Source: Calditrichota bacterium
Lineage (GTDB): Bacteria; Electryoneota; Electryoneia; Electryoneales; Electryoneaceae
DNA length: 36,006 nt
Direction: 5' to 3'
NCBI GenBank assembly: GCA_018263585.1
Contig: JAANWZ010000106.1
Span: 1-36,006 of the forward strand
Part shown: positions 8,718 to 16,876 of the stretch, piece after piece
Layout of the letters: every line of letters starts with the position of its first letter
Position numbering within the stretch: the stretch's first letter is position 1
Position numbers and translations under genes: made by a program
The notes under the pieces: model-generated
Database searches by the model: none
What the model saw: only the letters and a program-made list of their open reading frames with translations
What the model was told of the DNA's origin: nothing

Positions 8718-9542
8718 GTGGCCGCGCTCGCAGCGGAGGCGCCGGTCGTAGCCCTGCTCACCGACTTCGGTCTCGCGGACGACTACGTCGGGCAGATGCA
8801 CGCGCGCATTCTCACCGATCATCCCGGCGCGCGGATCGTCGATCTCTGCCACGACGTCGCGCCCGGCGACATCGCGCACGCCGCTTTCCTGCTCCTGCAT
8901 GACGCGCAGTATTTTCCGGCGGGGACGGCGTTCGTCGCGGTCGTCGATCCGGGGGTCGGCACCGAGCGGGACGTGCTCCTCGTCGATGCTGAATCCGCGG
9001 GGGCGGTTCGCTGGTTTGTCTCACCGGACAACGGACTGCTCGATCCGGTGATCGACCGCTCGGATCATGTGCGCGTGCGGGGGCTCGACCTCGCCGCGTG
9101 GCTCGCGAGCCGGGGGATGCGTGACGGCGACGTGTCGGCTACGTTCCACGGCCGCGATGTGCTCGCGCCGATCGGCGCCGATCTCGCCGCCGGTTACGAC
9201 GCCGGCATGTTCAGCGCCGAGGTCGATGGGTGGATGCGGCAGGCGTGGCGGCCGCCGTCCGCGCACGAATCCACCCGCGAGGGCCGGATCATGTACGCGG
9301 ACCGGTTCGGGAACCTGATCACCGACATCCCGGTGGAAGAAAGTTCCGGCACGGTGTACTGCGGTGAGTACACGTTTTCCAGCGTGCGCACGTTCGCCGA
9401 CATCGAGCCGGGCGCGGCCGGCTGGCTGCGGGGGAGCAAGGGAACAGTGGAAATCGCACGCAACGGCTCGTCGGCCGCCGAGGTGCTTGGACTCGGCCCC
9501 GGCGAGCCCGTTACCTTTTCCACGCTTCCGCGCGGCGGGTGA
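8718..9542 (+). CDS. SAM hydrolase / hydroxide adenosyltransferase (DUF62)
   Basis: A 274-aa member of the family that cleaves S-adenosylmethionine with hydroxide to adenosine and methionine and is related to fluorinases. The motifs run in order: LTDFGLADDYVGQM near the N-terminus, DLCHDVAPGDI, VDPGVGT.RDVLLV, VSPDNGLLDPV, ATFHGRDVLAPIGA, and DRFGNLITDIP in the C-terminal beta domain. The length matches the family (~260-280 aa). The start is GTG 8718, one base after the lemA stop, with GGTGGAG upstream inside lemA, so it is co-transcribed. The physiological role of bacterial members is not settled. There is no sign of the halogenase-specific loop, so hydrolase is the better call. Confidence 0.87.
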   Translation: MAALAAEAPVVALLTDFGLADDYVGQMHARILTDHPGARIVDLCHDVAPGDIAHAAFLLLHDAQYFPAGTAFVAVVDPGVGTERDVLLVDAESAGAVRWFVSPDNGLLDPVIDRSDHVRVRGLDLAAWLASRGMRDGDVSATFHGRDVLAPIGADLAAGYDAGMFSAEVDGWMRQAWRPPSAHESTREGRIMYADRFGNLITDIPVEESSGTVYCGEYTFSSVRTFADIEPGAAGWLRGSKGTVEIARNGSSAAEVLGLGPGEPVTFSTLPRGG

Positions 9543-9616
9543 CGGCGCCGGATGGGTGAGCCGGACCGGCAGTGCATGACAGCGCGGCCGGACCGGCGCG
9601 GAAACATGAGCGGATC

Positions 9617-11017
9617 ATGGCGGGACAGATGAAGCTGGACATCACGCGGATGATGGCCGAGGTGGTCGGCAAGCACGGCTCGTCTGGCGAGGAGATCGAG
9701 AAGCACTGGCCGCGCGTACAGTCGATCCTGCAGACGCTCGAGGCGCGGCGCAAGGCCGGCGAGCTCCCGTTCTACGACCTCCCCGACGGCGGCGAGTTCG
9801 TCGAACGGATCGAGGAGTACGCGGAGAAGGCGCGCGCGAAGTTCCGCAACGTGCTCGTGCTCGGGATCGGCGGGAGCGCGCTCGGGCCGATCGCGCTGCG
9901 CGACGCGCTCAAACCGGCGTGCTGGAACGAGCGCCCGGACGAGTTGCGTGACGGTCTGCGCCTGTTCATCCCCGACAACCCGGATCCCGAGCTGTTCTCT
10001 GCGGTGATGGAGATCTGCGATCCGGCGGAGACGCTGTACGTCGTGATCACCAAGTCGGGCGGGACGGCCGAGACGCTCGCCCAGTTCAGCGCGGTGCTCA
10101 CCGGGTTGAAACAGGCGGAGGGGGAGGGCTACGGCGACCACCTGCTGTTCATCACCGACCCGGCGAAGGGTGCGCTGCGCCAGATCGCGCGCGAGGAGGG
10201 GATCCAGAGCTTTTCGATCCCGCAGGCGGTCGGCGGGCGGTTCAGTGTGCTGAGCGCGGTCGGGCTCGTGCCCGCGGCGCTCGTCGGGATCGACATCCGC
10301 GCGCTGCTCGCGGGCGCGGCCGAGCAGCGGGAAACCGTGTTCCGGCGCGAGTTCGACCGCAACCCGAGCGCGGCGTTCGCGCTGTTGCAATACCTGGCGC
10401 ACGTCGAGCGCGACCAGCCGATCCACGTGATGATGCCGTACGCGAACGCCCTGTTCCGGCTCGCGGACTGGTTCCGCCAGTTGTGGGCGGAGTCGCTCGG
10501 CAAGAAGCAGTCGGTGACCGGGGAGACGGTCTATTCCGGGCCGACGCCGGTCGCCGCGCTCGGCGCGACCGACCAGCACAGCCAGGTCCAGCTCTACGTG
10601 GAGGGGCCGTTCGACAAGACGTTCACGCTGCTGCTCCCGCAGAAGTATCGCGCCTCGGTCAAGTGCGGCAAGCATTACCCGGACCTGGACAGCATCGACT
10701 ACCTGTCCGGCGAGGATCTCGGCACGCTGCTCAAGTTCGAGGGGCAGGCGACGCAGCGCGCGCTCACCGCCGCGCACCGCCCGAACATGGCGTTCATCAT
10801 CGACGAGATCAGCGAACGGACCGTCGGCGGACTGATGTACCTGCTCGAGGCGGCGACGCTCGTCGCGGGAGGACTGTACGAAGTGAACCCGCTCGATCAA
10901 CCCGGGGTCGAGGCCGGGAAGGTCGCGACCTACGCGCTGATGGGCCGGTCAGGATACGAGAGTGTGAAGGCGGAGATCGACAAGGAGCGGGAACGACCGC
11001 CCCGGATTCTCGAGTGA
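9617..11017 (+). CDS. pgi: Glucose-6-phosphate isomerase
   Basis: A 466-aa SIS-fold enzyme that interconverts glucose-6-phosphate and fructose-6-phosphate. It has the phosphate-binding GIGGSALGP near residue 80, VITKSGGTAETL near 140, the conserved GATDQHSQVQLYVEGP with the catalytic His, and the C-terminal YEVNPLDQPGVEAGK containing the active-site Lys. The length fits the shorter bacterial class rather than the ~550-aa E. coli type. ATG 9617 is chosen; ATG 9572 and ATG 9629 are alternatives, none with a strong Shine-Dalgarno. It lies 74 bp after the SAM hydrolase and may have its own promoter. It links sugar phosphates to the trehalose and glycogen enzymes elsewhere in the window. Confidence 0.93.
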   Translation: MAGQMKLDITRMMAEVVGKHGSSGEEIEKHWPRVQSILQTLEARRKAGELPFYDLPDGGEFVERIEEYAEKARAKFRNVLVLGIGGSALGPIALRDALKPACWNERPDELRDGLRLFIPDNPDPELFSAVMEICDPAETLYVVITKSGGTAETLAQFSAVLTGLKQAEGEGYGDHLLFITDPAKGALRQIAREEGIQSFSIPQAVGGRFSVLSAVGLVPAALVGIDIRALLAGAAEQRETVFRREFDRNPSAAFALLQYLAHVERDQPIHVMMPYANALFRLADWFRQLWAESLGKKQSVTGETVYSGPTPVAALGATDQHSQVQLYVEGPFDKTFTLLLPQKYRASVKCGKHYPDLDSIDYLSGEDLGTLLKFEGQATQRALTAAHRPNMAFIIDEISERTVGGLMYLLEAATLVAGGLYEVNPLDQPGVEAGKVATYALMGRSGYESVKAEIDKERERPPRILE

Positions 11018-11098
11018 CACCGGGCGGCTGACTGGCAGACATCGGCGTCGGACGGTGTGTGACCCGGCCGGCGTTTCGTGCTCAGGATATCGGTCGAA

Positions 11099-12544
11099 AT
11101 GGCTTGCGAAACGCTCAGGCACCACTGCGGAGTGATGGGCGTGTGGGGCGACGAGAACGCCGCCGAGCTCGTCTATCACGGCCTCTACTCGCTCCAGCAC
11201 CGGGGTCAGGAGTCGGCGGGGATTGTCAGCGCGGACAACGACCGCTTTCACCGGCAAATCGGGATGGGCACGCTCGCGCAGGTGTTCTCCGGCCCGGCGA
11301 CGCTGCGCGAACTGGCCGGTCGCTCCGCGATCGGCCACAACCGTTACTCGACAACCGGCTCCGCGAGCCAGTACAACATCCAGCCGCTGTACGCCGAATT
11401 GCGCGACGGCCCGGTCGCGGTCGCCCACAACGGCAACCTGGTCAACACGAAGAAGCTGCGCCGTTCCCTGCAGGAGGACGGCGCTATCTTTCACAGCACG
11501 ACCGACAGCGAGATCATCGTCCACCTGATGGCGCGCTCGCGCTCAGACCAGGTGCGCGGCAAGCTCGTGGAAGCGGTGTCGAACGTGCAGGGCGCGTTCT
11601 CGCTGATCGTGCTCAGCGATCACGCGCTCTATGCCGCGCGCGACCCGTACGCGTGGCGCCCACTCTCGATCGGTCGCAGCCCGGACGGCGCGTGGGCGAT
11701 CGCATCCGAAACCTGCGCGTTCGATCTGATTGGCTACGAATACGTGCAGGACGTGGAACCCGGCACCGTCGCCGTGGTCAACGACGGCGGCCTCGAGACG
11801 GAACGGTTCGCGGAAGCGGAGCACACGTACCACTGCGTTTTCGAGCACGTCTATTTCAGCCGCCCGGACAGCCGGGTCGGCGGCGAGTACATCGACAAGT
11901 TCCGCCGCAAGATGGGCAAGCACCTCTCGCAGGAGCACCCGGCGGATGACGCGGACATCGTGATCTCCGTGCCGGACAGCTCGAACACGGCCGCGCTCGG
12001 GTACGCGAAGGAGTCTTCGACGAAGTTCGAGATGGGGCTGATTCGTAACCACTACGTAGGCCGCACGTTCATCCAGCCGACGCAGACGATGCGCGAGATG
12101 GGGGTGAAGCTGAAGTTCAATCCGGTCGGTGGCGTGCTCAGAGACCGCAACGTGGTCGTCGTTGAGGACAGCATCGTGCGCGGGACGACGCTGCACAAGC
12201 TCGCCGCTCTGCTCCGGTCCGCGGGGGCGAAGGAGCTGCACGTGCGCGTCTCCTGCCCGCCGATCCGTTACCCATGCTATTACGGGATGGACTTCCCTTC
12301 CCGTGACGAACTGATCGCGACCGGGCGCGATGTCGAACAGATCAGGCGGCAGATCGGGGTCGATTCGCTCGGCTACCTGTCGGTGGAAAACCTGCTCGCG
12401 AGCGTGCCGCAGAAGCACGGCGTCGGCTACTGCACCGCCTGTTTCACCGGGGATTACCCGATCCCGGTCGAGGACGCTGAGGAGGAGACGGGCACGAAGT
12501 ACCGCTACCGCAGCGCGCGCGACGAGGAGGATGAAGAGGATTGA
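11099..12544 (+). CDS. purF: Amidophosphoribosyltransferase
   Basis: A 481-aa enzyme of the first committed step of purine synthesis, transferring glutamine ammonia to PRPP. A short propeptide precedes the catalytic Cys at residue 10 (HHCGVMGVWG), the start of the Ntn glutaminase domain (HRGQESAGI, GHNRYSTTG, HNGNLVN). The PRPP loop VVVVEDSIVRGTT lies in the C-terminal half. Cysteines in YHCVFEH, RYPCYYG and YCTACF match the four ligands of the 4Fe-4S cluster in the Bacillus-type enzyme. An acidic tail ends the protein. ATG 11099 gives the expected propeptide; a GTG at 11078 is a less likely start. It is flanked by a repeat-rich gap downstream and is not next to other pur genes. Confidence 0.95.
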   Translation: MACETLRHHCGVMGVWGDENAAELVYHGLYSLQHRGQESAGIVSADNDRFHRQIGMGTLAQVFSGPATLRELAGRSAIGHNRYSTTGSASQYNIQPLYAELRDGPVAVAHNGNLVNTKKLRRSLQEDGAIFHSTTDSEIIVHLMARSRSDQVRGKLVEAVSNVQGAFSLIVLSDHALYAARDPYAWRPLSIGRSPDGAWAIASETCAFDLIGYEYVQDVEPGTVAVVNDGGLETERFAEAEHTYHCVFEHVYFSRPDSRVGGEYIDKFRRKMGKHLSQEHPADDADIVISVPDSSNTAALGYAKESSTKFEMGLIRNHYVGRTFIQPTQTMREMGVKLKFNPVGGVLRDRNVVVVEDSIVRGTTLHKLAALLRSAGAKELHVRVSCPPIRYPCYYGMDFPSRDELIATGRDVEQIRRQIGVDSLGYLSVENLLASVPQKHGVGYCTACFTGDYPIPVEDAEEETGTKYRYRSARDEEDEED

Positions 12545-12621
12545 GGGCGTGTTGCGTATTGATGACTGCGGACGAATCTGCCATCCTGGCCGGGCGCGGG
12601 GCCTATTTGGCCCAGGTCACG

Positions 12622-12764
12622 GTGTCATCCTGAACAAGCGCGGCGTCTGTTTGCCGCGCGCTGTGAAGGATCTCGAGATCAAACGGTGAAGAACTGAGGG
12701 CACCTTCTGTGCTCGAGATCCTTCACCCCCGCACAAAAGGACGTGCGGGGATTCAGGATGACAC
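12622..12764. repeat. Two-armed inverted repeat element, copy 2 (REPIN-like)
   Basis: A 143-bp element and the cleanest copy. The terminal inverted repeats are GTGTCATCCTGAA (12622-12634) and its inverse (12752-12764). The left arm has a hairpin GCGCGGC/GCCGCGC with loop GTCTGTTT (12638-12659), then GTGAAGGATCTCGAG (12663-12677). The right arm is the inverse, CTCGAGATCCTTCAC (12712-12726), with a hairpin CCCCGCAC/GTGCGGGG (12727-12750) whose loop reads GTCCTTTT on the minus strand. A 34-bp unique spacer lies between the arms. The element fills much of the 440-bp gap between purF and pgsA. Confidence 0.88.
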
Positions 12765-12811
12765 GGAGGCCGCGCCACACTGACGGAGCGGTTCGCTTCC
12801 GCTGGTCGCAT

Positions 12812-12891
12812 CCATGCCTGCAGAACAGGCATGGGCATAGTACGGCATGGCCCGGGCGGATCTGGAGCAGCCGCGGTTGCGAGCACCGCGG
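12812..12891. repeat. Hairpin repeats of the CATGCCTG and CCGCGGT families
   Basis: CCATGCCTG / CAGGCATGG with loop CAGAA (12812-12834) repeats the unit at 38-62, including the GCATAGT flank. CCGCGGT / ACCGCGG (12871-12891) is a shortened relative of the 3291 hairpin and keeps the GCCTG flank. I see no gene in 12545-12984 beyond these repeats. Confidence 0.7.
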
Positions 12892-12984
12892 GCCTGAGGA
12901 GGATGTCGCGCGGGTGGGGGGGTGAAAGTCCGAAGGACTGATGGTTCACTGAATCCAGGGCAGGCACACGCGCGGGAAGCGAGC

Positions 12985-13620
12985 ATGACGGGGGCGAAAA
13001 CGGAGAGCAGGGTGGGGGAGGACCAGGCGCGGGAGCGGCCGCTCACGATCCGCCGCGGCGACTGGCTGCTCGTGCCGAACATCCTGTCGCTGGCCCGCCT
13101 GCTGTTCGCCGGGCCGGCGGTCGTGATCATCGCCGGTTCGGACGGGTCGGTCGATGACCAGATCGCCGCCCTGTTGCTCGTGATCTCGTTCATCACCGAC
13201 GGGCTCGACGGCATTTTGGCGCGCGCACTCCGGCAGCGCTCCGACCTCGGCAAGGTGCTCGACCCGATCATCGACAAACTCGTCGTGCTCTCCGTCGCAG
13301 CCGCGCTCACATTCACCGAACGCGACCCGTCGTTCCCGCTCGCCGTGCTGATCGGCATCTTCATCCGCGACACGATCGTCGTGATCGGCGCGTACATGGG
13401 CCTGTCACGGTACCGTCACCTGTTCACTAGCCGGTTGCTCGGGAAGACGGGGATGGCTTTCGTCTCCGCAGCGCTGCTCGCGCAACTGCTCGGCCGCTGG
13501 CTGCCGGAATGGCTGGTCGTGCTGCTCCCGTGGGCCGCGTTCGCCCTGTTGATGCTCTCGAGCGTTGACTATCTTCTCGTGTACCTGAGTCTCCGCACGC
13601 AGCAGAAACAGGAAGCGTGA
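12985..13620 (+). CDS. pgsA: CDP-alcohol phosphatidyltransferase, PgsA-like
   Basis: A 211-aa polytopic membrane enzyme that most likely makes phosphatidylglycerophosphate from CDP-diacylglycerol and glycerol-3-phosphate. The family signature D-x2-DG-x2-AR-x8-G-x3-D-x3-D is complete (DGLDGILAR ... LGKVLDPIID). It follows VPNILSLARLLFAGP, the usual first helix. Five to six hydrophobic segments follow. The polar N-terminal ~30 residues are longer than usual. ATG 12985 has GGGAAG upstream; an upstream GTG at 12922 is possible but reads through unrelated sequence. It overlaps the cysS start by four bases (GTGA). Other alcohol specificities in this superfamily cannot be excluded from motifs alone. 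Confidence 0.87.
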   Translation: MTGAKTESRVGEDQARERPLTIRRGDWLLVPNILSLARLLFAGPAVVIIAGSDGSVDDQIAALLLVISFITDGLDGILARALRQRSDLGKVLDPIIDKLVVLSVAAALTFTERDPSFPLAVLIGIFIRDTIVVIGAYMGLSRYRHLFTSRLLGKTGMAFVSAALLAQLLGRWLPEWLVVLLPWAAFALLMLSSVDYLLVYLSLRTQQKQEA

Positions 13621-15047
13621 CCCGACCACCGATGGCTTTGCAGTTCTACGACACCCGTCTGCGCAGGAAGATCCCGTTCGAACCGCTCGCGCCCGGCACG
13701 GTGCGGATGTACAACTGCGGGCCTACGATCTACGACCTCGCGCACATCGGCAACTTCCGCGCGTACATTTTCGCCGACCTGCTCCGGCGCTGGCTCGACG
13801 TGCGCGGGTTCGACGTCACGCAGGTGATGAACATCACCGACGTCGATGACAAGACGATCCGCCGCAGCCGCAACGAGGGCGTCAGCCTGGAAGATGTGAC
13901 CGGCCGCTACGGGCTCGCGTTCTTCGAGGACATCGACCGGCTCAACATCCGCCGCGCGACGCATTACCCGCGCGCGACCGCGCACATCGACCAGATGGTC
14001 GAGCTCGTGCAGGCACTGCTCGAACTCGGGCACGCGTACCGCGCCGAGGACGGCTCGATATACTTCCGCGTGAACAGTTTCCCCGAATACGGCTCGCTGT
14101 CCGGCAAGCGGCTCGCGGACTTGCGTCAGGGCGAACGGGTCTCCGACGACGAGTACGAATCGAAGGACGATGTGCGCGACTTCGCGCTGTGGAAGGCGTG
14201 GAGCGAGCGCGACGGCGACGTGTTCTGGGAGACCCCGCTCGGGAAAGGGCGCCCCGGCTGGCACATCGAATGCTCCGCGATGTCGATGGACCACCTCGGC
14301 CGCGAGTTCGACATCCACACCGGAGGCGTGGACAACATCTTCCCCCATCACGAAAACGAGATCGCGCAGAGCGTGTGCGGCGCCGGCGCCGGGTTCGCCC
14401 GCCGCTGGATGCACTGCGAGTTCCTCATCGTCGAGGGGAGGAAGATGTCGAAGTCGCTGGGGAACTTCTTCACGATCCGCGACCTGCTCGACCAGGGGTA
14501 CCGGCCGCGCGAGATCCGCTACGTGCTCGCGGCGACGCAGTACCGGAGCCGGCTCAATTTCACGCTCGACGGGCTGCGCGCGGCGCGCTCCGCGTTGCAG
14601 CGGCTCGATGAGTTCCGCGATGACTGGAAGCTGTACCCGGACGGCGACCCGACGCGCGAGGAGGTCGAGGTCGTCGAACGGGCCGCGCGCGGGTTCGACG
14701 AGGCGATGGACGATGACCTGAACGTGAGCGGCGCGCTGTCTCACCTGTTCACGCTCGTCCGTGAGCTGAACGCGATGCGGGCGGAGGGAAAGGCGACGGC
14801 GGGGATCGTCCCGCGCCTCGAACAGGTGTGGACACGCTGGGACGAGGCGCTCGGATTCGTGCTCCCGTTCGAGGAGGAGAGCGGGGACGGGCTCGAGACC
14901 GGCCACATCGAGGCGCTCGTCGAGCAACGCAACGAAGCGCGCGCGCGTAAGGACTGGAACCGGGCCGATGCGATCCGCGAACAGCTCGCGGAGGAGGGGA
15001 TAGAGCTGAAGGACGGCCCTGAAGGCACGGTGTGGCGGCGCAGGTGA
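13617..15047 (+). CDS. cysS: Cysteine-tRNA ligase
   Basis: A 476-aa class I aminoacyl-tRNA synthetase charging tRNA-Cys. It shows the zinc-binding YNCGPTIYDLAHIGN start with the HIGH box, DVTQVMNITDVDDKTI, the GWHIECSAMSMDHLG and FPHHENEIAQS zinc/substrate motifs, and GRKMSKSLGNFFT with the KMSKS loop. The DALR-type helical domain and the typical C-terminal ELKDGPEGTVWRR follow. The length is normal. The start is either GTG 13617, which overlaps the pgsA stop and follows AGGAAG, or ATG 13632, which matches the usual N-terminus but has no RBS. It is translationally coupled to pgsA. Confidence 0.94.
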   Translation: MTRPPMALQFYDTRLRRKIPFEPLAPGTVRMYNCGPTIYDLAHIGNFRAYIFADLLRRWLDVRGFDVTQVMNITDVDDKTIRRSRNEGVSLEDVTGRYGLAFFEDIDRLNIRRATHYPRATAHIDQMVELVQALLELGHAYRAEDGSIYFRVNSFPEYGSLSGKRLADLRQGERVSDDEYESKDDVRDFALWKAWSERDGDVFWETPLGKGRPGWHIECSAMSMDHLGREFDIHTGGVDNIFPHHENEIAQSVCGAGAGFARRWMHCEFLIVEGRKMSKSLGNFFTIRDLLDQGYRPREIRYVLAATQYRSRLNFTLDGLRAARSALQRLDEFRDDWKLYPDGDPTREEVEVVERAARGFDEAMDDDLNVSGALSHLFTLVRELNAMRAEGKATAGIVPRLEQVWTRWDEALGFVLPFEEESGDGLETGHIEALVEQRNEARARKDWNRADAIREQLAEEGIELKDGPEGTVWRRR

Positions 15048-15177
15048 GTCGTGAGCGAACGGAAGGGACGGACGCGTGTTCCTCCGTCGACAGCTCCACT
15101 GTTGCTGCGCAATCATGCCCGCGGGGACCGAAGGTCACCGCGGCTGATCGGAGGGGCTGCGGTCGCGCGGGCGGGAG

Positions 15178-15263
15178 ACCCGGGGTCAGTCCCGGGTTTC
15201 CCTGCGCCTCACGGCTGTGTGGCCCGGTAGGCGGGTGGCCCGGGGCTTCACCCTCGGGTTTCA
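15178..15263. repeat. CCCGGG-type hairpin repeats
   Basis: ACCCGGG / CCCGGGT with a 6-nt loop at 15178-15197. At 15234-15263 there is an inverted, degraded copy of the unit GAAACCCGGGGC...CCGGGCCACC found at 16303, 16569, 16726 and 22057. Together they make up most of the 250-bp gap between cysS and the DUF3108 gene; no RNA gene or terminator is recognisable. Confidence 0.65.
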
Positions 15264-15297
15264 CCGATCGACGGCAAGACCGCTCACACGGACAGCA

Positions 15298-16245
15298 ATG
15301 TTGCGCAGGAGGATAGCCACGCACCGCGATTCCGCAATGACTGTCACCATTGTCCTGTTTCTTCTGTCGGCTCCGTTCGCGCTCGCGGGTGCACAGGCCG
15401 GTGACGAACGACATGATCATTCCTCCGACTCCACGCAAACCCCGATCCGGTATCGCGCCACAGGCGACGGCGGCGTGGTCGCGGAAGCGTGCCCGGACGG
15501 GTCGGTCTATGATGTCCCGTTCGGCGTCGGCGAACGGCTCCGCTACTACATGGAGTTCTCGTTCGTCAAGGCCGGACTCAGCGAGATGGTGGTCACCGGG
15601 ATCGACTCGGTGAACGGCCGGCCCGCGTACCGGTTCCGCAGCCGTGTCCGGAGCACGCGGACGATCGACCTCATCTACAAGGTACGCGACGTGGTCGAGG
15701 CGTGGTTCGACGTCGGCGGGCTCTATTCGCAGCGTTACGAGCGGCGGATCAGAGAGGGCTCCTACCACAGCGAGAAGTTCTTCGACTACGACCACCGCAC
15801 CGGCTGGGTCTCGATCTCGAACGAGAACGGCCCGAAGGGGATCACTCCGTTCAAGCCGTACAGCCACAACATCATTTCCGCGCTCTACTGGGTGCGCTCG
15901 CAGGAGCTCGAGCCGGACAGCGAGTTGATCATCCCGGTGCATGACATGGACACGCAGTATCCGCTCACGGTGCGCGTGTACGGGCGCGAGCGGGTGACCG
16001 TGCCCGCGGGGACGTTCAACTGCGTCAAGGTCGAGCCGGTGATCGAATCGGAGGGCCTGTTCAAGAAGGCGGGCCGGCTGCTGGTCTGGATCACCGATGA
16101 CGAGCGGCGGCTGCCGGTGAAGATGAACTCGAAGATCTCGGTGGGCACGATCAAGGGCAATCTCGTCGAATACCAGCCGGGCGTGCCGTACACGCCCGGT
16201 GTGCAGTCTCCCCGCCGCCCCGATGACAACTCCTGGGACTGGTAG
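15298..16245 (+). CDS. DUF3108 domain protein, exported
   Basis: 315 aa from ATG 15298. A signal peptide (basic MLRRRIATHRD, then the hydrophobic stretch TVTIVLFLLSAPFALAGAQA) is followed by ~40 disordered residues. A DUF3108 domain then covers most of the rest: VGERLRYYMEFSFVKAG, a YKVRDVVEAWFD strand, DYDHRTG, and VTVPAGTFNCVKVEP, all typical of this beta-rich periplasmic family of unknown function. The tail is Pro/Asp-rich. ATG 15337 is an alternative start. An AGGAGG (15307-15312) lies inside the first codons but too far from 15337 to serve it well. The gene appears monocistronic, set between two repeat-rich gaps. Confidence 0.83.
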   Translation: MLRRRIATHRDSAMTVTIVLFLLSAPFALAGAQAGDERHDHSSDSTQTPIRYRATGDGGVVAEACPDGSVYDVPFGVGERLRYYMEFSFVKAGLSEMVVTGIDSVNGRPAYRFRSRVRSTRTIDLIYKVRDVVEAWFDVGGLYSQRYERRIREGSYHSEKFFDYDHRTGWVSISNENGPKGITPFKPYSHNIISALYWVRSQELEPDSELIIPVHDMDTQYPLTVRVYGRERVTVPAGTFNCVKVEPVIESEGLFKKAGRLLVWITDDERRLPVKMNSKISVGTIKGNLVEYQPGVPYTPGVQSPRRPDDNSWDW

Positions 16246-16302
16246 CTTCCAGTCGCCGCCCGTGCGGGCTCGCCCGCGCGGCTGATCCAACGGTGCATGA
16301 AA

Positions 16303-16320
16303 CCCGGGGCGAGCCCCGGG
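16303..16320. repeat. Palindromic repeat CCCGGGGC-GA-GCCCCGGG
   Basis: A perfect 8-bp stem with a 2-nt loop, preceded by GGTGCATGAAA and followed by CCACCCAGT. Relatives with the same flanks lie at 16569-16586 and 16726-16743. A copy sharing GTGAAA and CCAC lies at 22057-22074, inside a reading frame. Confidence 0.8.
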
Positions 16321-16332
16321 CCACCCAGTTTT

Positions 16333-16512
16333 GTCATCCTGAACGAAGCCCGATGTCGGTTTATCGGGCGAAGTGAAGGATCTCGAGCACAAACAGTCAC
16401 ACCACCTGCTCCGTACCCTTCTCTACTATCGAGATCCCTTCGCTTCGCTCAGGGCAGGCTCTTCACTCGCGCCGCCTCAACCGATACGAACGGCGGCGCG
16501 GTTCAGGATGAC
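16333..16512. repeat. Two-armed inverted repeat element, copy 3 (REPIN-like)
   Basis: A 180-bp element with 12-bp terminal inverted repeats GTCATCCTGAAC (16333-16344) and its inverse (16501-16512). The left arm has a hairpin GCCCGAT/ATCGGGC with loop GTCGGTTT (16348-16369) followed by GAAGTGAAGGATCTCGAG. The right arm has a hairpin GCGCCGCC/GGCGGCGC with a 15-nt loop (16469-16499). The inner ends carry the inverted ATCTCGAG / ATCGAGAT signal around a unique spacer. It sits inside the 631-bp gap 16246-16876. Confidence 0.85.
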
Positions 16513-16524
16513 ACTGTTACAGGC

Positions 16525-16778
16525 CCGTGGTTGCTTGCAACCGCGGCTCATCCACCGCTGTATGAAAACCCGGGGCGAACACCGGGCCACCCGTTGGAGG
16601 AAGGGGACGCTTGCTGGCAAGCGTCCCCGGAGTGCACCGCGCTTGGCAAGCAAGCGCGGGCACGAGTGGGGCGGGAACAGGTCCGTGGTTGCTTGCAACC
16701 GCGGTTCATCCACCGGTGCATGAAACCCGGGGCGAGCTCCGGGCCACCCAGTCGTCCCCCGCACGCGGAGCTGCGGGG
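16525..16778. repeat. Cassette of alternating hairpin repeats
   Basis: Seven hairpins lie in a row. They are CCGTGGTTGC/GCAACCGCGG (16525-16546), the CCCGGG unit (16569-16586), GGGGACGCTTGC/GCAAGCGTCCCC (16603-16628), CCGCGCTTG/CAAGCGCGG with GCACGAG flank (16637-16659), CCGTGGTTGC/GCAACCGCGG again (16683-16704), the CCCGGG unit again (16726-16743), and CCCCGCA/TGCGGGG (16757-16778). The first pair of modules recurs in the same order joined by a near-palindrome TTCATCCACCGGTGCATGAA. No gene is seen between 16246 and 16876. Confidence 0.8.
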
Positions 16779-16876
16779 CTACGTGCTCTTACGGGCCGTG
16801 TAACCGCGTCGAGCGCCGATCCGTCCTACGGGCGAACGGTGCGGAATCAATGCGATACACCCCGGAGGGTTTCCAG

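Noticed and set aside
9194-10900. Long minus-strand frame (568 codons) opposite pgi
   Set aside because: It is antisense to the strongly conserved pgi gene and has a composition typical of shadow frames in GC-rich DNA (runs of Arg, Ala, Gln, His); no family motif.
16333-16400. Small proteins reading PERSEG or similar across the two-armed elements
   Set aside because: The frames arise from the repeat itself in several elements, in varying length and without an RBS; they are not genes.
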